Positions 1 to 12,653 of a stretch of DNA of 64,000 nt are shown piece by piece. Position 1 is the stretch's first letter; each line of letters opens with the position of its first letter. The notes below the pieces were generated by a model. It was not told the DNA's origin. It saw only the letters and a list, made by a program, of their open reading frames with translations, and ran no database searches. The translations under genes and the position numbers were made by a program. Source of the DNA: Penelope pileata (lineage: Eukaryota > Chordata > Aves > Galliformes > Cracidae). The DNA lies in assembly GCA_013396635.1 (NCBI GenBank), contig WBMW01001510.1:281964-345963 (forward strand), read 5' to 3'.

Positions 1-1214
1 TAAAGGCACGAACAGAAAAATGCAGTGCATAGGGGAGAGATTTGATTCTGTGCAGAAGTCAACGTTCAGTAAGAAAAGCAACTTAATACCTGAAGCTGGG
101 AAGGAAGCACAAACAATAAGCTGTAGTGAGCAGCCGTCACATGAGAGCAACTCTCACAATGCACTTCATGAAACTCCACAAGCTCCTCCACAGATGACCA
201 GTTTGGCCAAACCAAGTGATGGAAAGTATTGCTGCTCTTCTGAGTCTTTGGGGCATTCAGGTCAGATGTGCGCTTCAAGCAATGGAAGTGAACACAAGCA
301 TGATGCTGAGAGTAGCACTGAGAATGGTTCTTCCCTCCTAAATAAAGATGAGAGGATAACTGCAGAAAGAATTGAAATAGACTGTGATACCCCATGCAAA
401 TTTTCCAATGTGGAGAACGTTGATGCTCAAAGAGAAGATGTTTCTAGTGGAGTGACAACCATTAGCTATGATCATACAACGGATGAAATGGCTGATAGTA
501 GTGATAGCTTAAAAGATATGATCCAAATGGACCTGAATGATCAAGATCCAACTGATCAGGTCTTTAGGGATGTCCTGGAAAATTCTCAGTATTTTCTTGA
601 CCATTCTCGGGATAACATTGATCTTGTAGACATGAAGTTTTACACTAATAAGCTTGGGAAAGCCATTAATCACTTCAGATCTGCTCTGCAAGTGGTGTTT
701 CACAAACTGGAGACAAGTGATTCTGAAATGCTTCTGGAAAATGATAGCGGTTTACAGATGGATGATGACAATACACTTATGCTGACCAGTTCAGGTATGT
801 GTGGCAGCTCTGACAACTTTGCAGAAACCCCTCCTAGTCAGTCCTCTGAGAGTCAAGCGAATACAACTGCCAATAGTGAAACGTCTGCTCAAATGCAGTT
901 TGTTCCTTCCAGTCTTTCCTCTGTTCCATATGAGCCTCCTGTATCATGTTTGATGCCATCGTCTGACTGTGAAATTCCTGCTGGGCAGCACTCACCTCCT
1001 GATGAGATTGGAGTAGATGTGAACACTCTACCTGAGCAAGCAAAGGAGTGCAGACCCATGAGCCTTGAAAAGGTGTGCGCTGAGACCATCTACCTGAACA
1101 AGTGCATCAACAATTTCAAAAATGTACTGAGGGAAAAGAGACAAATGCGTAGGAGACTCTTAAAAGAATTAGCACAGGAAGGAAACTGGATTTCTGCTGA
1201 GGAGACAAATTCAG
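1..1214 (+). CDS. UNC13B: UNC13B long N-terminal exon, brain-type isoform (5' partial)
   Basis: The frame (codons starting at position 2) is open from the window edge, so the exon begins upstream and the ATG at 20 is not necessarily a start. About 400 codons are visible. Most of it is low-complexity, rich in Ser, Asp, Glu, Asn and Gln, with no domain I recognise. The last ~45 codons (about 1055-1213) change character: SLEKVCAETIYLNKCINNFK followed by a very basic stretch with KRQMRRRLLKEL, then GNW. This looks like an amphipathic helix. The spacing of hydrophobics (Cys, Phe, Val in a 1-5-8 pattern) resembles the calmodulin-binding segment in front of C1 in Munc13-1. The exon ends at a good donor, TTCAG|GTAAAC, in phase 1; the frame closes at 1235-1237 if not spliced. 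Assignment to the bMunc13-2-specific region is inferred from position and composition. Confidence 0.75.
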
Positions 1215-4200
1215 GTAAACTAAAAAAATGTTTTTAAGGAGATGTCAATGTCTGGTATATGTGCAGCTAGTAACCAACATCTCACTCTGCAGGTGAACAG
1301 TTTATTAGAACAACTGTATTAGTTAGGAGATAATTATGAAGACAAGTGCATGCATTGTAGAACAGTATTTACCAAAAAAAAAAAAAAAAAGCCTAAAATT
1401 TATTGTACAACACATTAAAATGCAAATTAGCAAGCTTCACTTTTTTGAGATAGAGAGAGAGGGAGGGAGAGAAATTTGCAATGCATCTTCAAAATAGCAG
1501 GTGTTAGAGTTTTTCATCATAATTCGTGACTTGGTTGCTTGTTAAATATAATAGTTAAGATATGATAACTAAGTGTGCATTTGAGCTAAAAGTAGCAGGA
1601 TTTGCAGTTTTAGGAGTTGAGTGGTTCCAGACTTCAAGTGGCTCCATCACGAGGTGGGAGTTCTCGATGTTTAATCACTGCTAGATGCTATCCTAGTAGA
1701 GACTTTAAAAAGAAAACATAAAAATTGAGACTTTTGTTTTGATGTTGTTTCCTTGACTTGTCCATGAGACAAATTCTCTTCCATCTCTGTGGAGCTACAT
1801 CCCTTATTGCCAGCACAGCTAACAAAATGTATGACTGCAACAGATGTGAGCTGTAACAGCTGTAGCAGTGGTGGAGCTGTGCTGGTTAGCCCGTTCCTGA
1901 GGACATGGGGGATGGAAATGACTGACATGCTCTGATAGGCTGTGTTTTGTTAAGTCTTGATTTGGTAAAACCAAATCCAATGTTGGAATGTAGGTCTATC
2001 TGCCTGCTGCCTCTCCAGACAACTTTCTCAGTGGCATCTGTGCCCAAATCACTGCACAGTTAAGGGATGAGACTTGATGGTTTCAAGACTGGTATAAATT
2101 GGAGTTACAGCTTGAAATCTAAATTTCCTTATTTCAATCCTCCCTGTCTCTGATATTTTGTTCACTTTTCTTCTTGCAATCACAAAAGCTAGTCTGAATA
2201 ATCAGTGAAAGTTGTCTTGCTCCAAGTGTTTTTTCCAGTGACTGTGCTTTTGCTGAGGAAAGGATATGTCAATCTGTCTGTCGCTTTTGCACTAGTGACC
2301 TTCTCAGTTATGCAGATCATAAAGGTTTTAAACAGCTCTTTGCTTTCTTATGAAAGATCCTTGTTGTAGAATTAATTTGAACAATAGCTTTTTAATGAGT
2401 GCAATGCTAGGATTTGTTAGCAGGCTTGGCACAGATGTATGATTGTTTCTGCTTTTCAAGGAAATGCTGAAGTCACTCAAGTATAGATGGTAAAGATAAA
2501 ACTGAGGTGGTTTTTTTTTTCATTCAGAAATCTATTTTTATTCTTTCCTCTTTCCTTTTTTTGTCTTTTTAGTAGTGTTTGCATAGTGTTTAGATCTTGG
2601 ACCTGGCTTCTGATTATAGGACTTGGGGAACAGGCAGTGGTTTGGGTTAGCTTTTGCCATAGTGCTACAAAATATTTAAATAACTTTTTTCTGAGGCTTC
2701 ACTGACTGTGAGAGGAGGCTGCTCATCTCAGCAGAGTTTGGGCAGTACAGGTCTGCTCACAGGGTAAGGAGCAGCCAAAACAGTGAGGAGGAGGAAAATT
2801 GTAGCTGGACTTCAGTGTCTTAAATCTGGCTCCAGTGCACATTGGCATCTTGAGTCTCCCTTGTTCTGTTTTCCTGCATAGTGATTAATACATCGAAAGA
2901 GTTGATATTTGTGCAGCTTTTATGTAAAGGTATGTCCATATGGTAAATATGACAACTGAAGTTAGAACAATAAGCATGGGATGAAATAATGATGTAGGAA
3001 GAGAAACCAGAAGAGTCCAAAGGAATGAAGAGTAGTGGGAAAAAAATGGTGAAAGGATGAGAAAAGGGAGAGCACTTGGGAAGAAGCCTGGAAGGGATGC
3101 CAGGAAGCAAAGCAGCCAGCCAGACCATCAGGACAAGGCAGGGAAGTAGGGAACAAAAGAGCTGGCCTGTCTGCAGGGGAGGTACAGGGACGTCACTGAA
3201 GCAGCAGTGGCACTTGGCAGGAGCCAGAGCAAGAGGAGGGGATGACAGTATTGCCAAGGGCTGTAGAGCAGGACAAAGTTAATCATATGATCCTTCAGTT
3301 CTGGCATGCATTTTCTGAGAAAGTGAAGCAGCAATTTTATTTATTTATTAATCTTTTTTTTTGCTGTACTCAACCTAAGTTTGAGCCAAGTTCTTATTTT
3401 CTTCCCTTGCAAAAAGCACCATACTCAGAATGTAGTAAAAGGGTGTTTTATGTTGATTTTTTTTCCCAATTGCAGATGCCTGCATATGTCTTATTTAAAG
3501 ATATATTTTTTTATTAATGTGCTTCTAAGTTCTTGGGTCAAGTCCACTGAAAACCCAATTCTGCCTGCTGGCTTTCTGGTTCTGTGCCTGAACCACTGTA
3601 TTGTGCCTGGCTGAAAGTTCAGTTCAAGGTTTTTCATTAAATATGTTTGGCAGTAGGATGCAGCAAAGAAGTGGATAACAACTTTGAAGGTGTTAGTATG
3701 TCTATTGTGTTATGGTGAATCAGAGATGATGCACTGGCATAAAGGTTTAAATTATTTATAGTTGCACACAGATGCAAATTATCAGAACAATTTAGAAGTT
3801 AGCAAATGCATGTAAATAGTTCTATTTAATTTGAAAAATAAATTTCCCCAGAAAATAAAAGCAAATTTTTGACATTTTAATTTGGAGAAAAATAGAAGCA
3901 AAAGAAGTAAAGATGGTTTAACTTTGTCAAAAAAAAAAAAAAAAAAACCAACACAACAACACAAGAAAGCAAAACACAACCAAAACCCACACTGAAATAA
4001 CAACAATTGCTCAAAAGTGGAGTGGCAAAGGAATTCTGTTATTGTGGTTTAACCAAGTTAGCTACTGTTGATGGTGCTGTGAGCACACCTCCTGTAAGGA
4101 AATGTTATTAGAAAATTTAAATCTTTGCCTGCAGTTGCTTAGAGCTTTATAAACATTCTTTGGCATGAAACTGCCCCAGCAACTTTAAATTGAAGGGACT

Positions 4201-4571
4201 CAGGAGTTAATGATACTTAGCAAATTTAAGCCAAAATAATCCAGTATTTCCCAAAATGAGTCTAATGTAATATTCATTGCTCGTTTTTTATCAAAATAAG
4301 TTTGACTTATATTTGAGAAGTGGTAGTGCCGTCAGGCCTTAAAATTTGGCAGTGATTGGTCTTTGTCAAGGGCTTATCTGTGGAAAACCAGCTCCAAATG
4401 AACAAAGTGAATAAGCCTTCAAAACATGAATAGTTTGTGTATGTTTACTGGTGGCTTGCTACAGCGAAGCTGTTGGGCTCCGTCTGTCCTCAGTGTTTTC
4501 CAGCTGTGGACTTGAGTTTCCCCTGCTAAGCACAACTGAGCCATGGAAGACCCAAGGGGGCAATGAGTCCG

Positions 4572-4610
4572 ACTCTTCTGCATCTTCTGCACTCTTCTGC
4601 ATCTTCTGAC
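4572..4610. repeat. Tandem repeat, 19-20 bp x 2
   Basis: Two adjacent copies of ACTCTTCTGCATCTTCTG(C/A). Each copy is itself built from the 9-mer TCTTCTGCA, so this is a small nested tandem expansion in the intron. Confidence 0.8.
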
Positions 4611-4863
4611 ACATGTGGCTCAGGAGGCAGCAGGGAGGAATCTGGTTCAAATGCAAAGGAGATGAAACCCAAGTATGAGGGAAGTCTGGATCTGTCTGGG
4701 AGCAGTGAGACAACTGCAGGGACCAGGTCAGCAGAGTCTTGGATTTGAAGGTTGTAGAGTAATTGTCAAAGAGAGGGACGAAAAAAGAAGTCTTGAAGTG
4801 GAACTGGGGCTGCCAGTGCAAGAAGGTTTTCCTCCATTAGCCTGCAGCGTGATCCAGAAGCTT

Positions 4864-5145
4864 TCACAGAATCACAGTGACTGAGGTTGACAGGAACTTC
4901 TGTGTCCATCCGCTCCAACCCCTGCTGAAGCAGGACGACCTAGAACAGGATGCCCAGGACCATGTCCTTCTGAAGATCTCCAAGGAGGAGTCTCCCCAAC
5001 CTTTGTGGGCAATCTGTGCCAGTGCTCTGTCACCCACACAGAATAAAAGTGCTTCCTGATGGTCGGCGGGAACCTCCTGAGTTCCAGTTTGTGCCCACTG
5101 CCTCTTGTCCTGGCACTGGGCACCGCTGAAAAGAGGTGCTGCTGC
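4864..5145 (-). mobile_element. CR1 LINE, 3' fragment
   Basis: Starts with TCACAGAATCACAGTGA, the reverse complement of a CR1 3' end. It continues with recognisable CR1 3' sequence: GAAGATCTCCAAGGAGGAG at about 4972, CAATCTGTGCCAGTGCTCTG at about 5009, and AAAAGTGCTTCCTGATG at about 5045. It is 5' truncated, as most CR1 copies are, and diverged. Orientation is opposite to UNC13B. The same subtype recurs at 63036-63245. Confidence 0.85.
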
Positions 5146-8100
5146 CGAGAATCCATGCAAGCATGTCTTAAGGTGGAAAATAGGGCTTTTATTTCAGCTA
5201 CAATCCAGCACTTCATTTGCTAAAGTAATTTGATTTCTCCTTCGTGATTGAGTTAAAATAGCTTCTCTGTTTTCCTATCTTGGTGATTGCATGTATGTAA
5301 TTACACCCATATAGCGAGTGACTTTGAAAAGTTATTTTAGCTTTTAAACCAGTTTGAGTGGCCTTTGTTGCCATGCCATTCCTTCCCTTTCATCTTTCAG
5401 TAGCAACTTAGTAATATGATTCTTCTGTACAGATATGAAATTATCTGATTGGAAGACTTACAAGATACCCTGTCTCTACCGGAAGTTTTAGTGTGACTCT
5501 CATATGACTTTACTAGCCTTGAAATTGCCTATCCATAAACATGAGATTTAGTGTAGGAGGCTTCTGGTTTTTTTTTTTTTTTCCTTCCTCAGAGGAGAAT
5601 TGCCTAGATTTATAAAACCAGAAAATAGCTCCTTGCGTTATGGTATTTGCAAAAGCAAAATGTGTTCCGTGGGAGCTACCAGTTTCCTCGTAATGGGCAA
5701 AATGTGCAGGGGGGCGAGGAGGGAAGGAAGGGGGATGCTTCAAATGCAAATAGTGGATGTGCTCTGGGGGGAGGGGGAACAAATCTGTTCCACTTTGTAA
5801 TAAGTACAGGTTCTCTCTGAAGTGTGATAAATGGCATCTCTAATTCTGTACAAAGATTATTTGTGAGTTTTATTAACTGAACAAGATCTGTAACTCTGTA
5901 AAAATTGCCTCTCAAAACCATATGTTCTAATGCATGTGCAGTTATGGGTGAAATTTGATCACAGTTTTAACTTGAGATTAGTTGATAGAGATTAACTATT
6001 GTATGTCCCAGGAAGCACATGGCAAAACTCTGTGCTGCACAAATGTTTTATCAATTTACAGCAAATGTTTACTCCACTTTCTGAAATCACTTTGCAGAGC
6101 TCATGGCAGAAATCTGGTCTATTAACTTTTGTTCCTCTCCTTCTTCTCTCTCTCTTTTTTTTTTTTTTTTTCACAGAAGGAGGTAGAGGAGAACTCCAGG
6201 TTGTACATGTTGTCCCTTCTAACGAGCATCTCGTTCTGAAATTTGTGTTTGCATGCCTTGTCTCCGTGTAACCAATTGCTCCAGCTGAGGCGCTGGGATT
6301 CAGTTCGGCATGTTATGGTTGTTGGAGGAAGTGTTAACGCTGTGTGTGAGTTAAGAGTCTGTTCAGTGCGTAGGACCTTGTACAAAGAGAACACATGAAT
6401 GCTTCGAGTGATCTCCCTTTGGTGCTCTGTGGGGTGCCTGTAGTGTGCAGGGGCACCATTAGCAGAGTACAAATAGTTTAGTTTGTCTTTTCCGGTCTTC
6501 CTCTTTATGAATCTTCTTTAAACAAAGTATTTCTTTGTTTTCTTTTTTTTTTTTTTCCCTCAGCTGTATTATTTCATCCATCTCTAACCATTTTGTCCGC
6601 TTGCAGCAATCAAAGTCAAAAGTACCATTATGGATTATAGTAGTAAGATTAAGCAAGACTGTGGGTACTGGGAGGTGTCCGCTGCAGGTGCCGTACCATT
6701 TGAGCTCCAGGCTGTGCTTTGCTTTGAGCAGGGCAGTGCTCAAAGGTGGGTATTAGCTGCCTTATCAGCTAATGCTAGATAATTAGCTTCCTAGCTAATC
6801 ATCACTTGTAGGTATTAATTGCCACTCCAGCCATGGACCTGTTGCCTCTCTGCTCATTGTGAGCAGTCTGTTGGCAACAGGTAACTCTTTCCTCCTGGGA
6901 GGATCCACAGAATTTTTTACTGACTGCTGTGTGCAACTTTTGTTTCTGTTTGCAGCTGTGGCTCATACAGAGAAATTTCTGTCTGTTGAATTCTCAGTTT
7001 ACACTTTTATTTTCTTGAACTCATGCAACATGGACTAGGTGCCTGCTGTGCTTCTGTCTCTCCCTTAGCTGTGTGACTCAGGCTCAGTTACCTTCCTGGG
7101 ATAAACTGAGCACTATGTGGCATTTTGGCTTCCATGTAGATCTTAGCCATTGAGTTTGATGAATTTTCATTTCTAAGCTTTATTGGCTGGCACACTGAGA
7201 TTTTTTTTCATTCTTACTGGCAAGTGTCCATCCATTAGTGCTTTCTTGGAATTGCAGAAATATCTGGAGTATCAGATTCTATCCTCTTGTGAGTTTGGTG
7301 CAAAATCATTGCAGTGTCCTTTAGGCAGCTCATCTTTTTGGTGGAGAAGTAGTACAGGAAGATTCATCAGGTGGAAGGAGCTTCCTTTGTGTCTTTTTAG
7401 TCATTTTCTGAATCAATGCTGTTGCTGAATACAGTGATTTCAAAATAATCCTTTTGCTTTGTTGCAGCTTTGAATCCATGTAAAATGCTGCATACTTGAA
7501 TCAATAAAGACATTTAACCACAAGACTGACTAGTTTAATTGGGATGATTTAGCTTAGTCTGATTCTGCTAATACCCTTGAAGAAAGGATCTAATTAGGCA
7601 TGACTAGAAGTTTAATTTAGACAGTGAAACAGTTGCTACTTGTTATAGCCTGATTCAGATTTATCTGCAGCTAAATTTAGGTACTTGAATTTCAATAACC
7701 AAGCATGGTATTTGAAAACAAGCTAAGATGATTTTAAAAACAAATAAAAAGTCCCTGCTGATTTTTTTTTCCTTATATGTTGAAATAATGCAGCTTTCCG
7801 TGGTTTACACCTCTCTTTCTGTAAGAGGACAGTGTGCTAGACACAATATTTAATGTGATAGGGAGTTGCAAGTTTAAACTTTTATGTGGCCCTGGAGTTT
7901 GCTAACAGATCTGGGGATGTTCTTCTGAAAGGAAGATTTGGTGATTTTTTTTTTTTTTTCACTGTGCATCCATCCGTTTTCTGGACTTTCTCTTCTACAG
8001 AAATAATTTGCTCTCTCATTTAAACATGTTCCTTTGTGTGCGATAAATCATAAAATTTACATATTTGAACTTTGTTAAATAAATTATCAAATTACTTGTA

Positions 8101-11100
8101 ATCATATCTGCTGCTTTTCGTTAATAAGAAAACTTCCACTAGATGCCTTTTTAGGCTTCGCTAAACGCTGTCTTCCTAATGACTGAAAACTGTGCCTTAA
8201 ATGATCTTGTCTGCTTATGTTTTTAATCAAAAGTATTAAATTTGTGCTACTGTCACTGGCATGATTTTGCTGAACAGCCCTTGGTTGGTAAGAAACTTTA
8301 TTTGGAGAAGACCTTTCAGTAACTGACTGAAGCATCCTTTATGACGAGTTAGCATACTTCATTGCTGGAGTGACAGGCACTTCCCTGGCTGAAGAGATTT
8401 GTTGGATAGTGGATGTAGAACTATCATCTATCAGCATCAGGAACACAAAAACTGGATAGATAGGCCATGGTCTGTTTTTTTTAATGTTTGCCACTCCCAG
8501 CTTTTCAGTGCTTCTTTATGCGCTTACTGGAGATTAGGAAAAAAAATGGTTCAGATTTAGACTGGTCTGGCAGCTTTCAGAGAGATATTGAGTGTCAGAG
8601 CTGTGCAGAGAAGTGAAGTAGACGTGATTAAAAACAGCTCTCTCTGTGACGTGGATATTTAGGTGTTAAATGTGTTGACATTGCCTTTCCATTTGTTTTG
8701 TGAAGGACAATGTTAAAAAATTATCCCAGCTGTTTCAGAGGTTCTTTGCAGCTACCCATCGTTTTCTCTGCTTGGGGCAGACTTGAGCAGATGTGTGTCT
8801 GACAACAAGACCCAGAGCACATCCTGGAGCCCTTCTGTGTCCTAAGTGCTGCCTTCAGAGGATGGGAAACTCTCCAACTACAGCAATTCCACCTGAAGAA
8901 CATTGCCATCTGCCTTCAAGTGAAGAGGAATGTATAAAATGTTCCTGCACACAACAGGGATATAAAATATTAAATTATTTGTTTAACTGGCACTCCTGGA
9001 GGTGCCTGCACCCTCTTGATCTGCATGCCAGCACTCACAGGTAATGCAGCCTGTGATTCTTCAGCTACATACGTCAGTGCTGCAGGGGACTACAGAGGAC
9101 TTCTTGATGCCTATTAGCCCTTTGGCGATGTGTGATGTGGTCATTACCTTGTATAGAAACAACCTAACTTCCTTCTTTAAAATTGGTTAGATTTGGTGTC
9201 TGTATCTCTTTTCGAGGGTTACTGCAGAACTGCCATGATTAGACACCTAATTTTCATCCTCCACTTACATTCAGTCTCAGTTCTTGTTCTGTGCTACATG
9301 TTCTGTATCCACTGAATCCCTCTCCTCCACTGAATAAGCATAGAAAAAGATTCATTTTTTAGTGTAAGAGGTCTGTCTTATGAATCCTGTATTATTGTCT
9401 TTGCATCCTTACGCTGTTTTTGCCATTTTCCTATGTTAATTCTTTTTACTTTGGTATAGAATAAGATTCTTCATGCCTTTCTAAAGGATTCTTGCTAGCA
9501 CTGTACAGTGATATTTATGCATTTATTTCTGTGGAGACATTTCAATGGGTATCCACTATAAATGATACTGTCTCCTTACATGGCTGTATCATAGTGGGTC
9601 GCAACTGCAGTGTGATGACTACAACTCAAGCCTGCTGTCAGCTGCTGTTCTTCCACCAAGGAACCACTTATAAGCCATATAATTCACAGTAGGTTTCAGG
9701 GCTCTGACCTTGCACTACCAGGTTTAATCCTCTGTTGTTGCAATCTTGAGCATCGTCGGTTTTTTTCCACCAGGATCTGAGTTCTGTTCTGTATTGATAA
9801 TTTTCCCGTGTTTGCCGTCATCAGATCCTGCTTACTCCCACCAGCTTCCTTATTGCATTGTCTGTGGCTGGCTCAGCTAGTCACTTGTTTGCCCACTTTA
9901 AAGCTCTCCTACTCCTTCTCAGTGTATCCAGCCTTAGTAATGTCATATCGCAATGTATCAAAGCATTTTTGTTGAAATGAAAATTTGGTTAATAATTCTT
10001 TGTATATCTTAAAGAAAAATGGTTGTTTTGTCAAACAAAAGCTGGTGTTTTCAAAAACTAGAGTACCTTGTGTGACACTTCCTCCTGTTTTCTCCTTGCC
10101 TCAGTGTTAGTTCTTTCCGTTGTGTTTGCTCTGAAGCCTTTCAAGCTATTGAAGCCAATAATGAGCCTAAGCTAGTTTGGATCACATTTCCCTCCTTCCC
10201 CCTACACCTTAACTGCATTGGCTGTTCTCCAGCCGTTAAGGCATCTGCTCTTGTTTGATGGATGCCAGGTGCTGGTTCTCTGCTGTTTGCTCAGGAAGAA
10301 TGCTCCCTGGAGCAGATTAGCCTCTTTACTTTGTTTTCATCAGGTGGTAACTCCTGTTTCCACACAACCATCACCCCACATCAATATTATCACTTACTAA
10401 AAGCTCTTTCTTTTGTTTTATACTGTTTTACCTAGGTGATTTTTAATCTCAGCCCTATAGAAGTTCTTCCTCTTCTCATTTCCTTTCTATTTACATGTCT
10501 AAAATGCTTGGCAGAAGTAATGAAGAGAAATGAGCAGAAGTGGACTTCCAGCAATTTTTACGTTGCATTTATCAAAGTCTTGGTGATGTAGGTTTGTTTG
10601 CTGACGGTGCTTTTTGCCCTTCTCCACATCTGTGGGCTCTCTGCCATTCTCTGTTGACTCTTGGTTGCCTGTAGGAAATGGTTACTGCTCAGGAAACAGA
10701 GCTTTCTCTGAATCTTTTTTTTCTTTCCTTCTGAAGAGAGTTCTTACAACTCTTGTGGGCTCAAAGCTGCAATGTTGCCCTTATTTGTGATCTGTTAATT
10801 TGGACACATACTTAGAATTTCTCATATAAACTGACTGAAAAACCTTGTTAACTCTAACTCCTTTCACCAGTAAATGTTGCTACATGTGTTTGCCATTCTC
10901 TGTCATTCAGGACAACAGACCTGCTTCAGCTGACCGCTGGTGTCGAGCTCAGTCCATTGTAAAGCGTTAACACCGTTTTATGTTTGCTCTCCAGTTACAG
11001 CTCTTTCAGATGTTCAAAGGCAGGTTTAGGGTTGCCCTCCCTCTTATGCTGTGAAGGGTCTGGTTGTGTTTGTTTCATGAAATCCTGTCTCTTGACGTGC

Positions 11101-12606
11101 ATTTGAGCCAAATCCTTCCAGAGAAAATGTAGGTTTCAGACTTTGGGAGCACAGCTTGGAGAAATGTGGAATGCAGCCTTTCCTGCAGGAGCCTGGTGCA
11201 CAGTTCTGGTTGCAGGGGAAACGTCCCTCAGTGCTGGACCATGGGTCTGAGTTCCTGCTTATTCTGCTGGCCTGTGCAATCCCGTGGAAAAGCTGGGGAG
11301 CACACTCAGTTACGGATAATGTCACGTTGTTCATACCTGTTTAAAATAAATAAACACATGGAGTCTTCAGATCTGCCTAGCCTTGGAGTTCTGAGAATAA
11401 TGAATAAGAAGTTTGGGCTTTTGGTGATGTACAAGTTGAGACCACAAAAAGAAACTTGTTTTTCTTGGTTATTTCTGCTTTTCTTGGGAGACCTCGTCTG
11501 ACACCTGTTAACTACATGAGGTTGCACAGGTTGTGCAAATTGTAGGACAAAAAAACGAATCTTTCTTTTAAGGCTGTTCTTTTATCTTACATATAAAAAG
11601 AGCTTATTTCCTGACAGATATTCCTTTACATTGTGGTGATTCTCAGGTTATGTCCCATGGCTGAAAATACTTTGTTTTCCACTGTGCGCAGGTTGCAGCC
11701 TCTTGACAGATGTGATTATCTAAGGTTTGACTGTTAGATATCAGTGTCTTGCTTAATCGTATTTGGCTGCTGGAAATAAGCTTTTTTGTCAAGAAGCAGA
11801 GGAGATTATGTGAGCTGTAAGTTGGATCAGAGATGCTTCCAGTTACAAGTAGACCATTTTCCCCTTACACAACAAACTTTGTTTCTCCAGGTATATTGTA
11901 AATGTTTTAACACTTCTCAGCTCTAATTGTTCTGCTGAAGATTTTCAAAGAACCAAAATGTCACTATATGAATACATTCTTATGAGAACATAGAAACGTG
12001 GTTTGAATTCATGAATATGAATCTTCATGTTGCTGCATGTGGTGGCTTTCATCATATCAAGAGATTACAGTTCGCCTGCAGTCATCTTGCGAGTAATGAC
12101 CCTTGCTTGTCACTTGTTGGAAAATAAGTAGTTGCATTTGAATGAGTGGAGCTGCAATGGGACTGTCTTGCTTAGAAGGCTACAGTCTTTATATTTGAGC
12201 ATGAACAAAGTCCATAAGTGCTTGCACAAAGTATCATGCTGATCAATCATCTATGCGTTTCATAAAGGTGCTTTTAGTTTATTGCGTCCTCATTATGGCC
12301 ATATTCATGTAAATGGTGGCCTGTAATAATAGGAGCTCTACAATAACTCATGCTTTTGTTGGGTTGAAAAGAAAAAAAGGAAGGTGGTGTTCAAGGCTCC
12401 CTTTTGAAAGAGGAGGTGCACTGAACAGGCTCTTCTGGTTCTGGCTATGTCCATATGACCACTGGAGGTGCTTGAATGACTGTCTGTATGCATTTGCCTG
12501 CATGCAGTGTGGTCTGTTATCCTTTTCTCAGAATATAGTCTGAACACTTTTTCTGGTGTTCTCAGAAACTAATTTCATATTTTTCTTTTGCCTTCCCCCA
12601 TTTAAG

Positions 12607-12653
12607 GGTCAAGATGAAGCTGATCCATCAAAACCACCCTGGCTCAAAGGAGG
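12607..12653 (+). CDS. UNC13B: UNC13B pre-C1 linker exon (47 nt)
   Basis: Encodes GQDEADPSKPPWLKGG when read from 12607 in phase 0, and ends in phase 2 at GGAGG|GTAAGTG. The PWLKGG motif corresponds to the Trp-Phe/Leu-Lys-Gly-Gly element just before C1 in Munc13 proteins. A second AG at 12612-12613 would start the exon at 12614. That start is in phase 1 and fits the donor of the 1-1214 exon, giving NS|DEADPSKPPWLKGG, whereas joining 1214 to 12607 reaches TGA within four codons. The start used may therefore depend on the upstream exon. Confidence 0.88.

Larger units (their letters stand above)
1215..12606 (+). other. UNC13B: Intron, 11.4 kb
   Basis: I found no convincing exon in it. It holds one clear CR1 fragment (4864-5145), a short tandem repeat (4572-4610), an A-run at 1373-1390, a longer A-run at 3930-3948 and T-runs near 5569-5582, 6156-6171, 6542-6556 and 7946-7959. 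The acceptor-side tract (CTTTTGCCTTCCCCCATTTAAG) is strong. Confidence 0.7.

Noticed and set aside
2820..3257. 145-codon minus-strand reading frame
   Set aside because: No recognisable domain and low-complexity Leu/Ser/Cys composition; lies in intron and is consistent with a chance open frame.
3890..3948. A-run of ~19 that could mark a processed pseudogene
   Set aside because: No coding similarity or target-site duplication seen upstream; probably simple sequence.
6755..6800. Small inverted repeat around GCTAATGCTAGATAATTAGC
   Set aside because: The stem is only about six pairs; too short to argue for an RNA gene.
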